A DNA stretch of 64,000 nucleotides from Semisulcospira habei (GCA_036245525.1 BTPG01000008.1:30156231-30220230); one strand, 5' to 3'; shown: positions 1-11,103, counted from the stretch's first letter. A program made the numbers and translations. Notes: generated by a model not told the origin, from the sequence alone.

Positions 1-320
1 GCTGTGTGACGTCAGGCTACTGTGCAGCCTATCACGATGCAAGAAAGTAAATGAATCATGACTGTCCTCGTTTGCTCCGTGGCTCGTTGCATTAGAGACG
101 ACACATTGCATCTGCGATTAACATCAGCGCAACAGGGCCCACGGACTGTCTGTTCGATGGCACATTGGGGTGAATATATATAATATATATCCTGCAGATG
201 ACGTCAAACTTGCGCGGTCTCGGAATAATCGTCAAATCACGCGAATGTCGTCCGTGACGTGGGCAGACTGGTTCTGCTGATGACGGGGAGAGTTCTTCCG
301 TAATTCAGCATCATCGCCTC

Positions 321-367
321 TCTGGGAGTTCTGACGACAATGTTCTGGGAGTGTTCTGACGACAATG
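321..367. repeat. Tandem duplication, about 23-25 bp unit x2
   Basis: TCTGGGAGTTCTGACGACAA is followed at once by a second copy carrying a 2-bp insertion (GGGAGTGTTCTGACG). Both end in GACGACAATG. Confidence 0.7.
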
Positions 368-564
368 TGCCCAGAACCCGTTTCCCTTTGTCTGGTCTTG
401 CTGGCCCTCCAGACGGCCAGCAGGAGAAATACAAAATCCAGACCAAAAAGGTGTCTGCTGCTGGGTCCTTCCCTGCCCGCAGGAGATAGACCTATAATCA
501 TCAGCCATCCCCAGGAATCGGTGGAAATGTCCAACGAGATGTGCAGACCATCATGACTGCCAAG

Positions 565-630
565 CAAGAGGCAGAGATCATCATGAGCCCCCGCAATTGC
601 GGGGGGCTCATGAGGATCCCTGCCTCTGGC
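565..630. repeat. Family A palindrome in probable 3' UTR
   Basis: Arms CAAGAGGCAGAGATCATCAT and its near-complement around GCCCCCGC/GCGGGGGG. If transcribed with the KLF mRNA it would fold into a stem of about 30 bp. Confidence 0.85.
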
Positions 631-702
631 AGATGTTAGGACACAGGACCGCGGTAATGAACTTGGAAGGTGTGCACTATCACGTCCTACGCCATCCTGT
701 CA

Positions 703-924
<222 letters not shown>

Positions 925-1322
925 TTAATATAAAAGGCCAGTGGTTGAACGGTTATAAATGGGTTTAAATTGTAAAACGACAGAAAAAAAGTAAAAAGAC
1001 TAGTTTATATGTAAGCGCAAATGGTTAAATAATTTAAAACTTGTTAGATTGTAAACTAACAGGGAAAAAACTACGATTGGTTTATATATGTAAGGCAAAT
1101 GGTTAGATTGTTAAAATTGGTTACATTGTCAGCTGACAGAAAAAGTGCATCTATTTGACCCGTCATGAAAGTTCAAAAACAGTGTTCGGTTTGTTTACTG
1201 CCTGTGCAAGGTGCAAAATCGACCATGAAAACCTACGCGCAGTGCCTGAATAGCTAGGCGCCTTTTCAAAAAAAATCTTCTTTACAATTAACTTCAGGAC
1301 GTGAATAGGAAGTCAATTCAAC

Positions 1323-1396
1323 AGCTCAAGGATGGATCATGGTCAGCTTGGCGCCTAGTTAGAGGCGCCAAGATGACCAGGGTCCACCCTTGAGCT
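1323..1396. repeat. Family B hairpin
   Basis: AGCTCAAGG...CTTGGCGCC / GGCGCCAAG...CCTTGAGCT. The arms are diverged in the middle. Confidence 0.7.
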
Positions 1397-2041
1397 TTCT
1401 ACGCAGTTGGCGCTGGAGGTCGAAAGGTAATAAATGTAGGTCAGTATTGGCTGGAATGAAACTCTGCCACACATACACAACGACGGCTCATGAATATAGC
1501 ATAAGAAGTCGTTGTAGACTCCGGGGGGGAAATGTCAGATGTCAGGGATAGGCACGCGACTGTTTGTCTTCAGGATTCATAGCTTCTTCTGTAAGGGATG
1601 TATATATACAGAGAAAGTTACACAGATCCTAAAGTAACACGTTGGATGACTCTCCAAGTTGCAGCCCAAAAGACCAAGTGGAACACTCCCCCGTCCTGCT
1701 CTGTCCCTCTCCTATCTCCCTGAAGAAAATTATTACACAATAAACTTTAATTTTAACTTTGCTGTTGACTATGTTTGTGATAATTACGATCATGGGCACT
1801 TTTTTATTTTTTGCTTGGGTTTCACGCCCAAGTTTTGACGTACGAAAAAGTGTGTACCAGAATTTTTGTTTACAACCAACATTCAGAAATGTATGGATAA
1901 TCAAAATGACAAAGGTTGGGCTAAAAGTGACAAGAAACTTTGGCAATATCCCAATATTCGAGTTGTTTGAATCTTATTGATTTGTACCTGTAAATATACA
2001 TAAACCCCTTCACAGCCGAAAAATTCAAATACTGTCCAACT

Positions 2042-2107
2042 GCAAGAGGCAAAGAACCTCATGAGCCCCCGCAGATGCGGGGGCTCATGAGGCTCTTTGC
2101 CTCTTGC
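2042..2107. repeat. Family A palindrome
   Basis: GCAAGAGGCAAAGAACCTCA with a near-perfect complementary arm. AAGAACC and GGCTCTTT are changes on both arms relative to the family consensus TAGATCC. Confidence 0.85.
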
Positions 2108-2256
2108 TGACACTATTCACATCCGTGCTCCTTGGACTGATGGGATTGTTCCGTGTTGAATTTGATCTACATTCAAGGACATAATTTTGCGTAAACTGGC
2201 AGTGTTAAATTTCAAATAAAAGCAAAACGCCCTGTAATGCTTGGCCAACAACGTAC

Positions 2257-3019
2257 CTGTGTGCGTTCGTAAGTGTGCCTTGAGGTGCGAGCTCTTTGTG
2301 TAGACCTTCTTGCAGCCGCTGTAAGGACACTTGTGGATGCGACGCCGGCTGTCGGGACTCATCTCCGTCCTGGCTGGGCGCTGTCCGGGCACGGAGGGCG
2401 GCCGGTGGTGGGGCTGGGCCGTGTGGGGGCGCACTTTGGCCAGGGCCCCGTGAGGCGCCGAGGCCAGGATCAGTCTCTGGTGTTTGTGCATCAGGTCTGA
2501 GGAGGCCAGCGCTCGTAGTGACACGGTTTCTGTGCGGCCCGGCTGCGCCACAAGTTTGAGCGCGAAGGGATCATTGGATTTGGGTCTGATCGGGGACAGG
2601 GGAGGGTCGGAGATGTTGGAGTCCCAGGACACGGCCGAGGACGAGGAGGAGAAGCTGTGGAGACTGACGGAGTCGGCGGGACGGTCGTTAAGGTTGAGAA
2701 GCTCCAGACCGCGTAGCCGTTCTTCCGTGAACTCGTCCTCGCTCTCATCGTCATCATCATCGTCCTCGTCGTCCTCGTCCAGCTCATCGTCGGGGATGTC
2801 GGTGTCCGGGTCCAGCTCGGACTCCGTCACCTCGCTGTCCAGTTCCGCCCCGATAGAGGAGGCACCGTCCTCGGACACAGCGGCCCCCGCCATCAGCCGC
2901 TCCCGGTCCTTGGGCGACAAACTTTCCCAGTTGGGCGACCCCCCTCTCTCGCACCCCAGACGCTTGAACGACGTCAGCTTGGGCTCGCTCTTCAGATACC
3001 GCTCCATCTCCAGGCAGTT
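2257..3019 (-). CDS. KLF6/7: KLF6/7 coding exon 2: acidic/Ser-rich region and zinc finger 1
   Basis: Encodes residues 35-288 plus the first base of codon 289. The acceptor reads TTTGCGTGCAG|AACTGC and the donor ACACAG|GTACGT. Order: [14 protein letters not shown] (35-48) completing the N-terminal module; an acidic run at about 84-134 with six Asp in a row; Ser-rich 150-168; [10 protein letters not shown] followed by ALKLVAQ (187-193), matching the vertebrate KLF7 TLKLVAKK motif; then finger 1 with C265, C270, H283, H287 ([13 protein letters not shown]). The open frame runs on both ways, into intron 2 and upstream through a family C palindrome, but those parts lie outside the splice sites. The antisense Ser-rich frame over the same bases is a shadow of the acidic run. 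Confidence 0.95.
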
Positions 3020-3079
3020 CTGCACGCAAACAGTAGGCCAGTTCACAATCAACGTCGTGGTCAATTTGACCAAAATATC

Positions 3080-3213
3080 AACCCTTCGCGTGTCGGCAGC
3101 GGTTTTAGTCGCGATGATTCCGACAGGAATCATCGCGACAAAAACCGCTACCAACACGCAAAGGGCTATTAGGAATCATTACGACTAAGACCGCTACCTA
3201 CACGCAAAGGGTT
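3080..3213. repeat. Family C palindrome plus a duplicated right arm, 60 bp upstream of exon 2
   Basis: AACCCTTCGCGTGTCGGCAG ... TCGCGATGATTCC / GGAATCATCGCGA ... CACGCAAAGGG, then a second degraded right arm ending CACGCAAAGGGTTT. It lies just upstream of the exon 2 acceptor on the transcript strand. Confidence 0.9.
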
Positions 3214-3360
3214 TATAACCTATGTGATATGGTGCCTCAAGCATTAAATACAGTAGCCAATGGTGTGCACAGCTGTGTGCCTGTGCGTGCGTGTAATCAT
3301 CTAGTTATTTGGATTAAACGCTGTGCAGGCGAACAAGGCCAACTCACGGCATAGAGGGGA

Positions 3361-3420
3361 GGGAGGGGGGGGGGGGGGTTGGGGGGGGGGAGGGAGGGAG
3401 GGAGGGAGGGAGGGAGAGAT
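3361..3420 (+). repeat. G-rich tract with (GGGA)n
   Basis: Runs of 8-14 G, then GGGA repeats. It has obvious G-quadruplex potential on the plus strand, which is the template strand of KLF. Confidence 0.9.
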
Positions 3421-3722
3421 GAGCAGACTTTGTTTTATTGTTGTTCTGGCTACCCTCTACAGATAAAAAAAAAAACAAGAGAGGAGAGAGAGTGAGAGGG
3501 TGAGAGGAGGAGAGAGAGAGAGAGCACTGATGAGTTTTTTCTTTCATTCGGTCATTCGCATCTGTCCTACTTACGTTACAACCCTAGGTCACGTAAGACC
3601 CATTGCCTGACGATCCCACATCTGTATCTTTTAACTAAATGCACAGCTTTCGTGTGATGCTCTCCTATCATGTCCCTACATTCTCTACCGTGCTGCAGCG
3701 ACTGCAGCAACCTACATCCAGT

Positions 3723-3790
3723 AGCAAGAGGCATAGATCCTCATAAGCCCCCGCGAATGCAGGGGCTCATGAGGATCTATGCCTCTTGCT
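3723..3790. repeat. Family A palindrome
   Basis: AGCAAGAGGCATAGATCCTC ... GAGGATCTATGCCTCTTGCT. The arms are nearly perfect, with an AAGCCC/GGGCTC mismatch. Confidence 0.9.
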
Positions 3791-3955
3791 GGCTGACCTG
3801 CATCTGCGTACCTCAAAGAACGGCCAAGCCATCGTACATCATTGGACTGTGCATTCCTTCTCTTAGCAGATTTCGGCTCAGAATCGACATAAAGTCACAA
3901 GTCAGTCATCATGTAATGACTTCCTCCCATTGAAGAGACATGGAGGCAAGTCAAA

Positions 3956-4000
3956 GTGTGCTGGTCAGCCGTAAGGCCCCAAATCGCAGACCAGCACACA
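3956..4000. repeat. Family H remnant
   Basis: TGTGCTGGTC and GACCAGCACA surround a right arm with GCCGTAAGG. Most of the left arm is deleted. Confidence 0.65.
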
Positions 4001-4410
4001 AATCATAATCACCAGGAGGCCCATGAGCATCTATGTCTCACGCACGCAGGTGGGCGACCGTGCTTTAGGGTATAGCTTATTAATAATATTAGTCGAGCCT
4101 CATTTATCATCACGCAATGCAGTCTTATTGGCAAGCTGTCGTGCTAGCACGTGCAACGCGGCCCGCGATTTATGAATCAGTGTGACAGCAGTGGCAAAGT
4201 AGGCCACACGGCGCACAATAGCCCTGGAATGCAAAACAATAACAACCCGCGCGGAGAATGGTGTCAGACGGCAGCAGGCATGTGCACAAAGGTTAAACTT
4301 CCTGCGAAACTAAAACTTTCAAACGTTGTCAAGTAAACAATTCGAACCAGTGTCATTTCCAAAGGCTTTCATGGATAGACCATTATTGCTAAAGGACTGT
4401 GCATAGGTCC

Positions 4411-4499
4411 GAATGAATAAATGAACGAATGAATGAACGGATAATAAATGAACGGCTGAATGAATGAGAGAATGAATTAAGTAAAGAATGAATGAATTT
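4411..4499. repeat. Degenerate GAAT/GAAC tetranucleotide repeat
   Basis: Repeated GAATGAAT, ATGAACGAAT and similar units, imperfect throughout. Confidence 0.8.
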
Positions 4500-4613
4500 T
4501 ATTTCATGTCTCTTCACTTCACATCTTGGTGATTTTAGACAAACGCGTACGTCCGACTAGCGTCAAGCATACAAAGATGCAGAGATAATCAAACACTTTT
4601 TAAAGTGTCTTTT

Positions 4614-4810
4614 AATCCATATCATACAAGGCTATAAGCTTCAAATTTGTACACTGCCATATGCAAGCGACATTATAGTTCTTACAGATAAGGATATAGA
4701 CCAATGACTTTAGTTCAAGGGTGGTGCCACAACAGCTTGGCGCCTAGAGCTATTTTAGTCAAAACGTATTTCACACACTGGTGTATTCCGAATGCTAAGC
4801 GTTACAGTAG
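4614..4810. repeat. Family B2 element, palindrome truncated
   Basis: Same flanks as 47259-47483 (TATAAGCTTCAAATTTGTAC, CACACTGGTGTATTCCGAAT), but only the left arm of the central hairpin remains (GTTCAAGGGTGGTGCCACAA). Confidence 0.75.
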
Positions 4811-4935
4811 TGCATAAAGGCAGAGAAAAGTCATTTGGTTCATCGAGCCTAACCCCTTCACTGCCGCGTAAATGCGAACACCACCGAACTGATAAAGAGG
4901 CAAGGGCCCCAAGAATAGTAGCGAAATCAGTTACA

Positions 4936-5027
4936 TTAACCCTTTGGCTGTCAGCAGCGGTTTTTGTCGCGATGATTCCGGTAGGAATCATCGCGACAAA
5001 AAACGCTACCGAGAGCCAAAGGGTTAA
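4936..5027. mobile_element. Family C element with TTAA at both ends (92 bp)
   Basis: TTAACCCTTTGGCTGTCAGC ... TCGCGATGATTCCGGTAGGA at the centre ... GCCAAAGGGTTAA. It is almost wholly palindromic. It may be inserted in an A-like element whose left end (TAACCCCTTCACTGCCG) lies at about 4852. Confidence 0.9.
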
Positions 5028-5485
5028 TTACTAAATTGCAAAGGGTGAAATATTCCTAGGAGATCCTCCGCTGTACACACAATGGGCATCCTGCCTCGAT
5101 TATCGACAAAACTGAGTGCTCTTCACAAATAGATAGCGTATTGTATGCCAGTACAATGCACTGTATCCGACTTACTGATCTGAAGCTTGCCAAGAACAGG
5201 CTGGCGTTTTCCCATGAAAATGTAATGTATTTTTTTTTAAATACATGGCATTGACAATTACTTTTTATCACAGTCTGATGCAGCTTAGATAAAATATTTA
5301 ATGGATCTCTTTTGTGACGGAACAATAGGACGCAGTCAGCGATCATATCGCATCGCGTGTACACTAAAGGTCATGACATTGGCAGGTTAACGATTAAAAT
5401 CCCGTGTCCTGTTTCCTGTTTGAAGGACAAACCTCAGATAATGGCTGATTCTTGACACAAAAATGGCATGGTTTGGCCTCGTCCG

Positions 5486-5549
5486 CACTGGTTGTCTCTC
5501 TCGATTCGCTTCCGCTAATCCGTAGCGAATCGAGGGAGACAACCAGTGT
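5486..5549. repeat. Family E palindrome
   Basis: CACTGGTTGTCTCTCTCGAT ... ATCGAGGGAGACAACCAGTG with an 8-10 nt loop. Confidence 0.9.
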
Positions 5550-5822
5550 ACGCTTCTTGGTTAACCCGTGAGATGGCCCTTGTCGCCTGCTCGGCTTTCA
5601 ACCCAACTAAATAACAAAAGTCTTGGTGAGCCCACTGGCTGCGTAGGGTCATGAAGACCTCGAACGCTAGCAGATCGAAAATTTTTATTTTGACATCCCA
5701 CCCAAGTTTGAATGGCTAGTCTTAGGCAGGGGCTCCCATACACCTAACTACCTCCCTTACAATCCTTGTATTCCGCCTTTCGTCTAAGGAGCAACGCAAG
5801 CAAACAGTGCTGGTTTACCAAC

Positions 5823-5890
5823 ATCAAGTGCCATAGATTCTCATGAGTCCCTGCTGCCGCAGGGACTCATGGGAATCTATGGCACTTGAA
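5823..5890. repeat. Family A palindrome, divergent but symmetric
   Basis: CAAGTGCCATAGATTCTCAT on the left; the right arm complements it with one mismatch. About five differences from the family consensus occur on both arms. Confidence 0.9.
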
Positions 5891-6189
5891 CATCGCCGTT
5901 GGTGCAGGGACTATGAGGATTCTATAGTGGACTGTTCTTTGGTATGTTCCCTAACTGATGAGCACTATGGATACTGTTTGACACGCTCAACCTAACGTGC
6001 ACCAATATGTCACTCCCACCCCTGTGGCGTCCACTTTGGCTGAAATGGTCACTTTCTTGTAGTTAACAAAACGACGAACAACAGGTACAATACGGTCTGC
6101 TAATCTGTACCGTAGCTGTAGAATCTCGAATAAACTTCACAAATCTCGTTTATGACGGAACTGCCAAGGACTACCCATCAGGGTGGGTG

Positions 6190-6256
6190 GTAAAGGTGGG
6201 GAGGGGGTGAGGGGGGGGGGTGGTGGAGGGGGTGGTGGTGGTGGTGGGGGTGGGTG
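6190..6256 (+). repeat. G-rich GGGGTGG low-complexity tract
   Basis: Runs of G with GGT units (GGTGGTGGTGGTGGGGG). Confidence 0.9.
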
Positions 6257-6437
6257 GTTGAGAGACACCCACTTCCATGTTTCAATTATAGTCATTACAG
6301 CGACTTACATTAAAACAAGATGAGGATTTCGTCCCAAAGTCTACCGTATTGTTTGGAGCTCAGATGCGTTTATCTTTTAGGAACATTTAGAGTTGTTAAT
6401 ATTTGTAGGCTTATAATGCTGATCCATTTCCCTCCTC

Positions 6438-6658
6438 TCTAAGCCAACCTCTGATCAACACACGTCGGCGCACACATATAAAGAGAGACACACGGCGCTT
6501 CCCGCCATTAGTACGCTCTGTGGGCTGGTGTAGCGACCGAAATCCATCTACTACTCTAACCCACCCTCTGATCCACACACACACTGGCACACATAAATAA
6601 AAACGAGCACACGGCGATTCCCGCCATTCGTAAGCTCTGTGGTCTGGCGTAGCATAGC
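6438..6658. repeat. Two diverged direct copies, about 119 bp period
   Basis: Shared blocks CTCTGATC(A/C)ACACAC, CACACGGCG(C/A)TTCCCGCC and GCTCTGTGG(G/T)CTGG recur in the same order about 119 bp apart. Confidence 0.75.
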
Positions 6659-6831
6659 TCTTCTGAAGAAGAATAATAGCACGAGCGGCGAAATGACGTC
6701 ACTTCAAGCTTCACGTCAGGGCATCATTAGCCCCACGACGCCGTGTTCATAGTGACGACTCGGTGTTTTATGTCATCATCGCAGTACTAACATTTGACGT
6801 ATTAGAGGATCAACTTTGCAATTTTCTTGCT

Positions 6832-7165
6832 GATTTCATGCCTAGAGCTTACAGGTCACATGTTGACCTAATCCTACCCCAGGGGCGGGACAAATAGCAG
6901 GCTTGTGCAAACACTGTTTATGAAAAATCATGCGGGCATTAATGAGAAGAAAGTTTTTTTCGTAAAAGAAAAATTAAAGTTATGTTAGCTGTTTTAAAAA
7001 TGACTCCGAAAAAGTGGTCTGATTTTCACACCTAGGGCATACAGGTCACAATTGACCTAATTGTACCCGACAGCCGAGACAAACTGCAGGCTTATGTAAA
7101 TACCGTATACGAAAAATCATGCGATTAATAATGAGAAGATTTTTTTTTCGTAAAAAGATTCAATT
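6832..7165. repeat. Two diverged direct copies, about 188 bp period
   Basis: Shared blocks TACAGGTCACA, TTGACCTAAT, GAAAAATCATGCG and AATGAGAAGA recur in order in both halves. Confidence 0.75.
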
Positions 7166-7523
7166 GTTTTAAGATTAACTCATACAATTCGTGAAATTTG
7201 TCCCAAAAACGTGGAAAAAAAAAAAAAGAGAGAAAAATTTAATTATCACTCAAAAAGTTCTAGAGGTACAATGCTGGTTAACGAACTCATTCAATATGTC
7301 CCTTTTATCTAGCTATACGCAAAATATCTAGTAAAAATTAGAAAAATTACGGATTCCAGTGTGGATCAACCGGTTTTTGTTGTTGTTGTGTGGAACGGCC
7401 ATTTTCTCGCCATGAGCATCTTAATCAAAACATTTAAGAAAAAGGTCCCGAGATAATTCTTTTGGGGACAATATCCGAAAATTTCAAGCTTGTCCGTCCT
7501 CAAACGCGGGCTCTAGTCGCTGT

Positions 7524-7539
7524 CTCTCTCTCTCTCTAG

Positions 7540-7614
<75 letters not shown>
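7524..7614. repeat. (CT)n(CA)n microsatellite
   Basis: CT-rich run, then about 28 CA units. Cys/Val open frames here are translations of the repeat. Confidence 0.95.
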
Positions 7615-7617
<3 letters not shown>

Positions 7618-8033
7618 GGCGTTTGGCGCCAAAAAGACGTTTTCTAGCAAGGTTTGCGTAGCTAGACGTGACGTCATTTTTATTTACTTCTTTGCCAGAA
7701 TTTCTGCTCCGCACGCCAAAAACGTCATGTGCATGCTCCGGAATGCGCTCCGACCAGCCCCATTAGAGTCTACCGTATTTTTTAAAGCTTTTCACAAAAC
7801 TGCTGGCGATTTGGCAAATCGTAATGCATTAGTGCTAAAAAAAGAGACTAAAAAATCTACGACAAAGACCCCAGAGCCCGAATCTATTATACCCTGCGGC
7901 CTGGGGTAGGTACAATACCGGGCTGGGCTGGGAGGAACATAAAAAGGTCCCCAGGGGTCGAGATTTGAACATTCCTCGCTGGTTACTCATCCTACACCTC
8001 CACAACCCACACACAATCCTGAATGTCACGCGC

Positions 8034-8081
8034 ACACTGGCTTGCTCCCTCCGGCAGCGAATCGAGGGAGACAACCAGTGT
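8034..8081. repeat. Family E remnant
   Basis: Intact right arm AATCGAGGGAGACAACCAGT; left arm shortened. Confidence 0.7.
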
Positions 8082-8243
8082 TTGTCACGCAGCCGAGCGT
8101 GCTCTACAGTCCATCATTCACACTTGCTGCCTCCCTTGTCAGGTTGGATTAAAAAAAAAAAGAGCTTATGAAATCTCCATTACTGTTATTTTTTATTAAT
8201 TTAACTATTATTGTTGCTCGCTCAAGTGTAGTGCCTGGCGGCA

Positions 8244-8296
8244 AAAGGGTTGTGCCCGACTAGCTTGGCGCCCTGCTAATCAGGCACAACCCTTTA
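8244..8296. repeat. Family B variant hairpin
   Basis: AAAGGGTTGTGCCCGACTAG ... CTAATCAGGCACAACCCTTT. CAACCC replaces the usual CTACCC on both arms. Confidence 0.7.
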
Positions 8297-8871
8297 GCTA
8301 CCATATCAAGGGCCAGGCGAATCAGGCGCTACTTTTGAGCTGTCTAACTGGATCCCTCTGCCGTGGCTTGTAGGCTCTGAAGACGATGCACTAAAGGGTA
8401 ACAGACGGAGTGAGGTTAACCAGTGTGTCCCCTCTTACATACCATCCCAACAGTAAAACACAGATTCACAAGAGCTCCTGTAACCGCAAGGGGTCATTAC
8501 AATCTATAGCTCTCGCTGACAAATACAGGCGTCGGTTGTTCCTCCACGCGACGCAGGACTGGCCCTGTTTATCACTTTCTCAATCCACCCCAATTTGTCT
8601 CACAAACCACACCCACGGCGTCAGTTCCAAGATTGCGACGAAACAGCGTTTTCCTCTACGTTTAACCCGTTCAGTGACAAAATATGTTTCAGCGATCTTG
8701 GTTAATTCAACACACACACACACAAAACACCCCGCCCCCCCCCCTCCCACAACCCCCCCCCCCCCCCCGCCCAACAAAACAAAACAAACAAAAAAAAAAA
8801 CAACCACCAACCACCAAGCACTCCCAGGAACATGAATTCAAAGTGGTGTCGGTAATATATGGTGTCGGTAT

Positions 8872-8912
8872 ATATCCTCATGAGCCCCCCGCAACTCATG
8901 AGGAGATCTTGC
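8872..8912. repeat. Family A, shortened core
   Basis: TCCTCATGAGCCCCCCGC followed directly by CTCATGAGGA. Confidence 0.55.
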
Positions 8913-8950
8913 AGTTGGGTGGTGTCCATATTTCATCGGCACTAAACGGA

Positions 8951-9054
8951 TTAACACATTGCCTGCTACTGACGATACCGGTGGGCGGAAAAGACGCGTT
9001 GTTTAAGCGTCTTTATCCGCCGAGTGGTATCGACAGTAGCAATCAAGGGGTTAA
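8951..9054. mobile_element. Family P element, TTAA at both ends (104 bp)
   Basis: TTAACACATTGCCTGCTACT ... GGCGGAAAAGACGC / GCGTCTTTATCCGCC ... AGTAGCAATCAAGGGGTTAA. Single copy in the window, same architecture as families C and D. Confidence 0.85.
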
Positions 9055-9189
9055 CGACACGGAGGGAGGACGAGTGGTGTGGGGGTGAGGTAGACTGTGT
9101 CCCCTCGTCAATCAGATGACATGCCCAACAAACTGAGCCCTCAGGTAAAACATAATGTCCCATTTGAAGGCGTTGTCCTCTGAAGACTA

Positions 9190-9240
9190 CATACAAGTTC
9201 AGCTGACAGATCGACATGATAGTTCAAGCTTGGCGCCTCC
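9190..9240. repeat. Family B half-element
   Basis: GATCGACATGATAGTTCAAG joined directly to CTTGGCGCCT. Confidence 0.5.
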
Positions 9241-9360
9241 TTACACCAGTACCACTGAAGTTATCATGACATCCCCCTTTAACAATGGTCGATCCGTCTC
9301 TGGTTGTGTGTCAGCGCTGAGTGGTTTCAACAATAGCCAACAGAAGAGATGCGATTGCAG

Positions 9361-9479
9361 CCCTCTGAAGGCAAAAATTGCTAAAGTCCATTTTTGTGAA
9401 AAACGTGATTCCCATTGTAATACAATGGAAATGTCGCTTTTCTCACAAATGGACTTGCTGTCTTTTGCCTTCAAAGGGA
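9361..9479. repeat. Family F element
   Basis: Ends CCCTCTGAAGGCAAAA and TTTTGCCTTCAAAGGG. The centre is CCATTGTAATACAATGG, flanked by diverged GTGAAAAGCGAGAT arms. Confidence 0.85.
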
Positions 9480-9599
9480 AGAATGAGGCACCACTCTTAA
9501 ACTGTCGATTCGTCTCCTACTGTAGCGCGTGAAGACTGAATGCGTGCATTACATCTGCAAGACCAATCTGAAGTCTGTCTTGTGCAGGCAAAAAGGACG

Positions 9600-9806
9600 T
9601 TAACCCTTATCATTCGGAATACACAAGTGTGTGAAATAAGTTTGACTAAAATAGTTCAATGGTGGTGCCAGAATAGCTTGGCGCCTCAAGGCGCCAAGCT
9701 ATTCTGGCACCACCCTTGAACTAAAGCCATTGGCCTATATCCTTACCTGTAAGTACTATAATGTAGCTTGCATATGGCAGTGGACAAATTTTAAGCTTTT
9801 AGCCTC
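9600..9806. mobile_element. Family B2 element
   Basis: Left end TTAACCCTTATCATTCGGAA; near-perfect hairpin 9651-9723 (TTCAATGGTGGTGCCAGAAT and complement); right end degraded (TCAGTATATGGGTACAA). Reverse orientation to the copy at 47259. Confidence 0.85.
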
Positions 9807-9819
9807 AGTATATGGGTAC

Positions 9820-9871
9820 AATGAAAATCTCGCTTTTCACAAAATGGACTTGATGTGTTTTGCCAAATGCA
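9820..9871. repeat. Family F half-element
   Basis: ATGAAAATCTCGCTTTTCAC then AAAATGGACTTGATG. Only one arm is present. Confidence 0.75.
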
Positions 9872-9888
9872 AGCAAAAATTCCTTACC

Positions 9889-9925
9889 CCCCCCCCCCGC
9901 CCTCCCCTCCCCCCCCCCCCCCCCA
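9889..9925. repeat. C-rich tract
   Basis: Runs of 9-18 C broken by GCCCT and TCCC. Confidence 0.9.
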
Positions 9926-10527
9926 AGCTAAAAATAAGGAAGATGACGCTTGTAGTGAAAGCGTCCCTCCATCTCTTCACGCCAACACCTACACGACATT
10001 TAAGGTCATTCATCTGGAAAACGCGCTCCTCCCTGTTCCGCTCTGATTGATTTGTTCTGTCGCGCTGAATCAGATTGTGTGCTTGGTCTGTGATTTGGCA
10101 CGCAGACTGATCACTAAGTGTTTCGTACCACGGTCCATTCTAATTTTAACCTCATTAATAAGAAAGAGGCTTCATGAACAAATGCAGACACATGAAACAC
10201 TGTGACCCGTTCCTGTCAGTAGTGTTAATGCTAAGCCTCGTTGATTCACAACAGCAGGAGGTAGACTACTGCTGAGTCTACGGCTGGAAACATTACGTGC
10301 CATCTGAGCATTGTCAAACTCATTAAACATCACATAATTTATTGAACCGTGACAGAGTGAACCATAAAGCATTCGTTTCCTGCGGTGAAAAGCAATCCAC
10401 CAACTTCAATATATTTTGTCAGGACTGGAGCAGACAACAGTCATTTGTCTTTGATGTTATGAATGATTTGTTTATGCTCCCTGCGAAAGCTTCTTCGGCG
10501 TGTATGCAAAGCTGTTGCGCAATTTTG

Positions 10528-10570
10528 TGTGTGTGTGTGTGTGTGTGCGTGTGTGCACGCGCGCGCGCAG
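10528..10570. repeat. (GT)n/(GC)n microsatellite
   Basis: GT run passing into GCGCGCGC. Confidence 0.9.
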
Positions 10571-10711
10571 GTGTTTTGTTCCATCCCTTCCGCATCTAGA
10601 AGTAAGAGGCTCGCATTTTACTGCATCGATCGTCTGCAAAGCCATATAAACCCGGACCGAGGAAGCAATCTAGACAGTTTAATTGTAGTGTCTGATTAGC
10701 TGGGCGCTTTC

Positions 10712-10760
10712 ACACAGGCGTAAGCTCAAAGGTAGTGCCTGATTAGCTTGGCGCCTGGAA
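10712..10760. repeat. Family B half-elements
   Basis: GCTCAAAGGTAGTGCCTGAT then TAGCTTGGCGCC, with no right arm before the SINE insertion. Confidence 0.6.
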
Positions 10761-10792
10761 TATGGAACACCCATCTGCCACACCTGAAGTGA

Positions 10793-11103
10793 TGGTTAGT
10801 TTTGGTTTAACGTCCACAGCACCGAGGTGATCACGGACGGCCCTGACGGGCGGGTTATGGGGGACAGGGAAATCTATTGCCTATGGAGTACAACCTGAAC
10901 ACTGATCAACTCAGGCGCACTCCAACTGTGCCACTTTGATTTACCAGGACCTTTCAACGGACATGCTATTGAACAAATCCGTTTTTTCCCCCTGGATTGT
11001 GAGTCCAGCTACCGGGGCTGGGACGGGATTCGAACACACGACCCGGCGATTCCCTTCGCTCTCCTGCTCCGACGTTTAACCGCCTGAGCTATTTCGGACT
11101 CAT
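10793..11103 (-). mobile_element. tRNA-derived SINE with perfect 11-bp target duplication
   Basis: Flanked by ACCTGAAGTGA at 10782-10792 and 11104-11114. On the minus strand the head has an A-box-like ATAGCTCAGGCGGTTAAACG and a B box (GTGTTCGAATCCC), followed by a body and a tail GGACGTTAAACCAAAACTAA. That tail is typical of molluscan SINE/LINE 3' ends. A 5'-truncated copy with high identity lies at 27938-28164. Confidence 0.9.

Larger units (their letters stand above)
1..702 (-). other. KLF6/7: Probable KLF6/7 3' UTR (start of)
   Basis: Follows the TAG stop on the transcript strand. No AATAAA (TTTATT on the plus strand) is visible here, so the UTR or a further exon probably runs off the window. 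It contains a family A palindrome (565-630), a short tandem duplication (321-367) and a TGACGTCA octamer near 197. Open frames on either strand here look like chance. Confidence 0.6.

Noticed and set aside
3021..3157. An upstream ATG giving exon 2 a 346-residue open frame starting [13 protein letters not shown]
   Set aside because: The first 46 residues come from a family C palindrome and intron. The AG acceptor at 3020/3019 and exon 1 at 62038-62139 give the real N-terminus.
2484..3188. A 234-residue Ser-rich frame on the plus strand
   Set aside because: Antisense shadow of the Asp/Glu-rich KLF exon; Ser codons arise from the complement of GAC/GAT/GAG runs.
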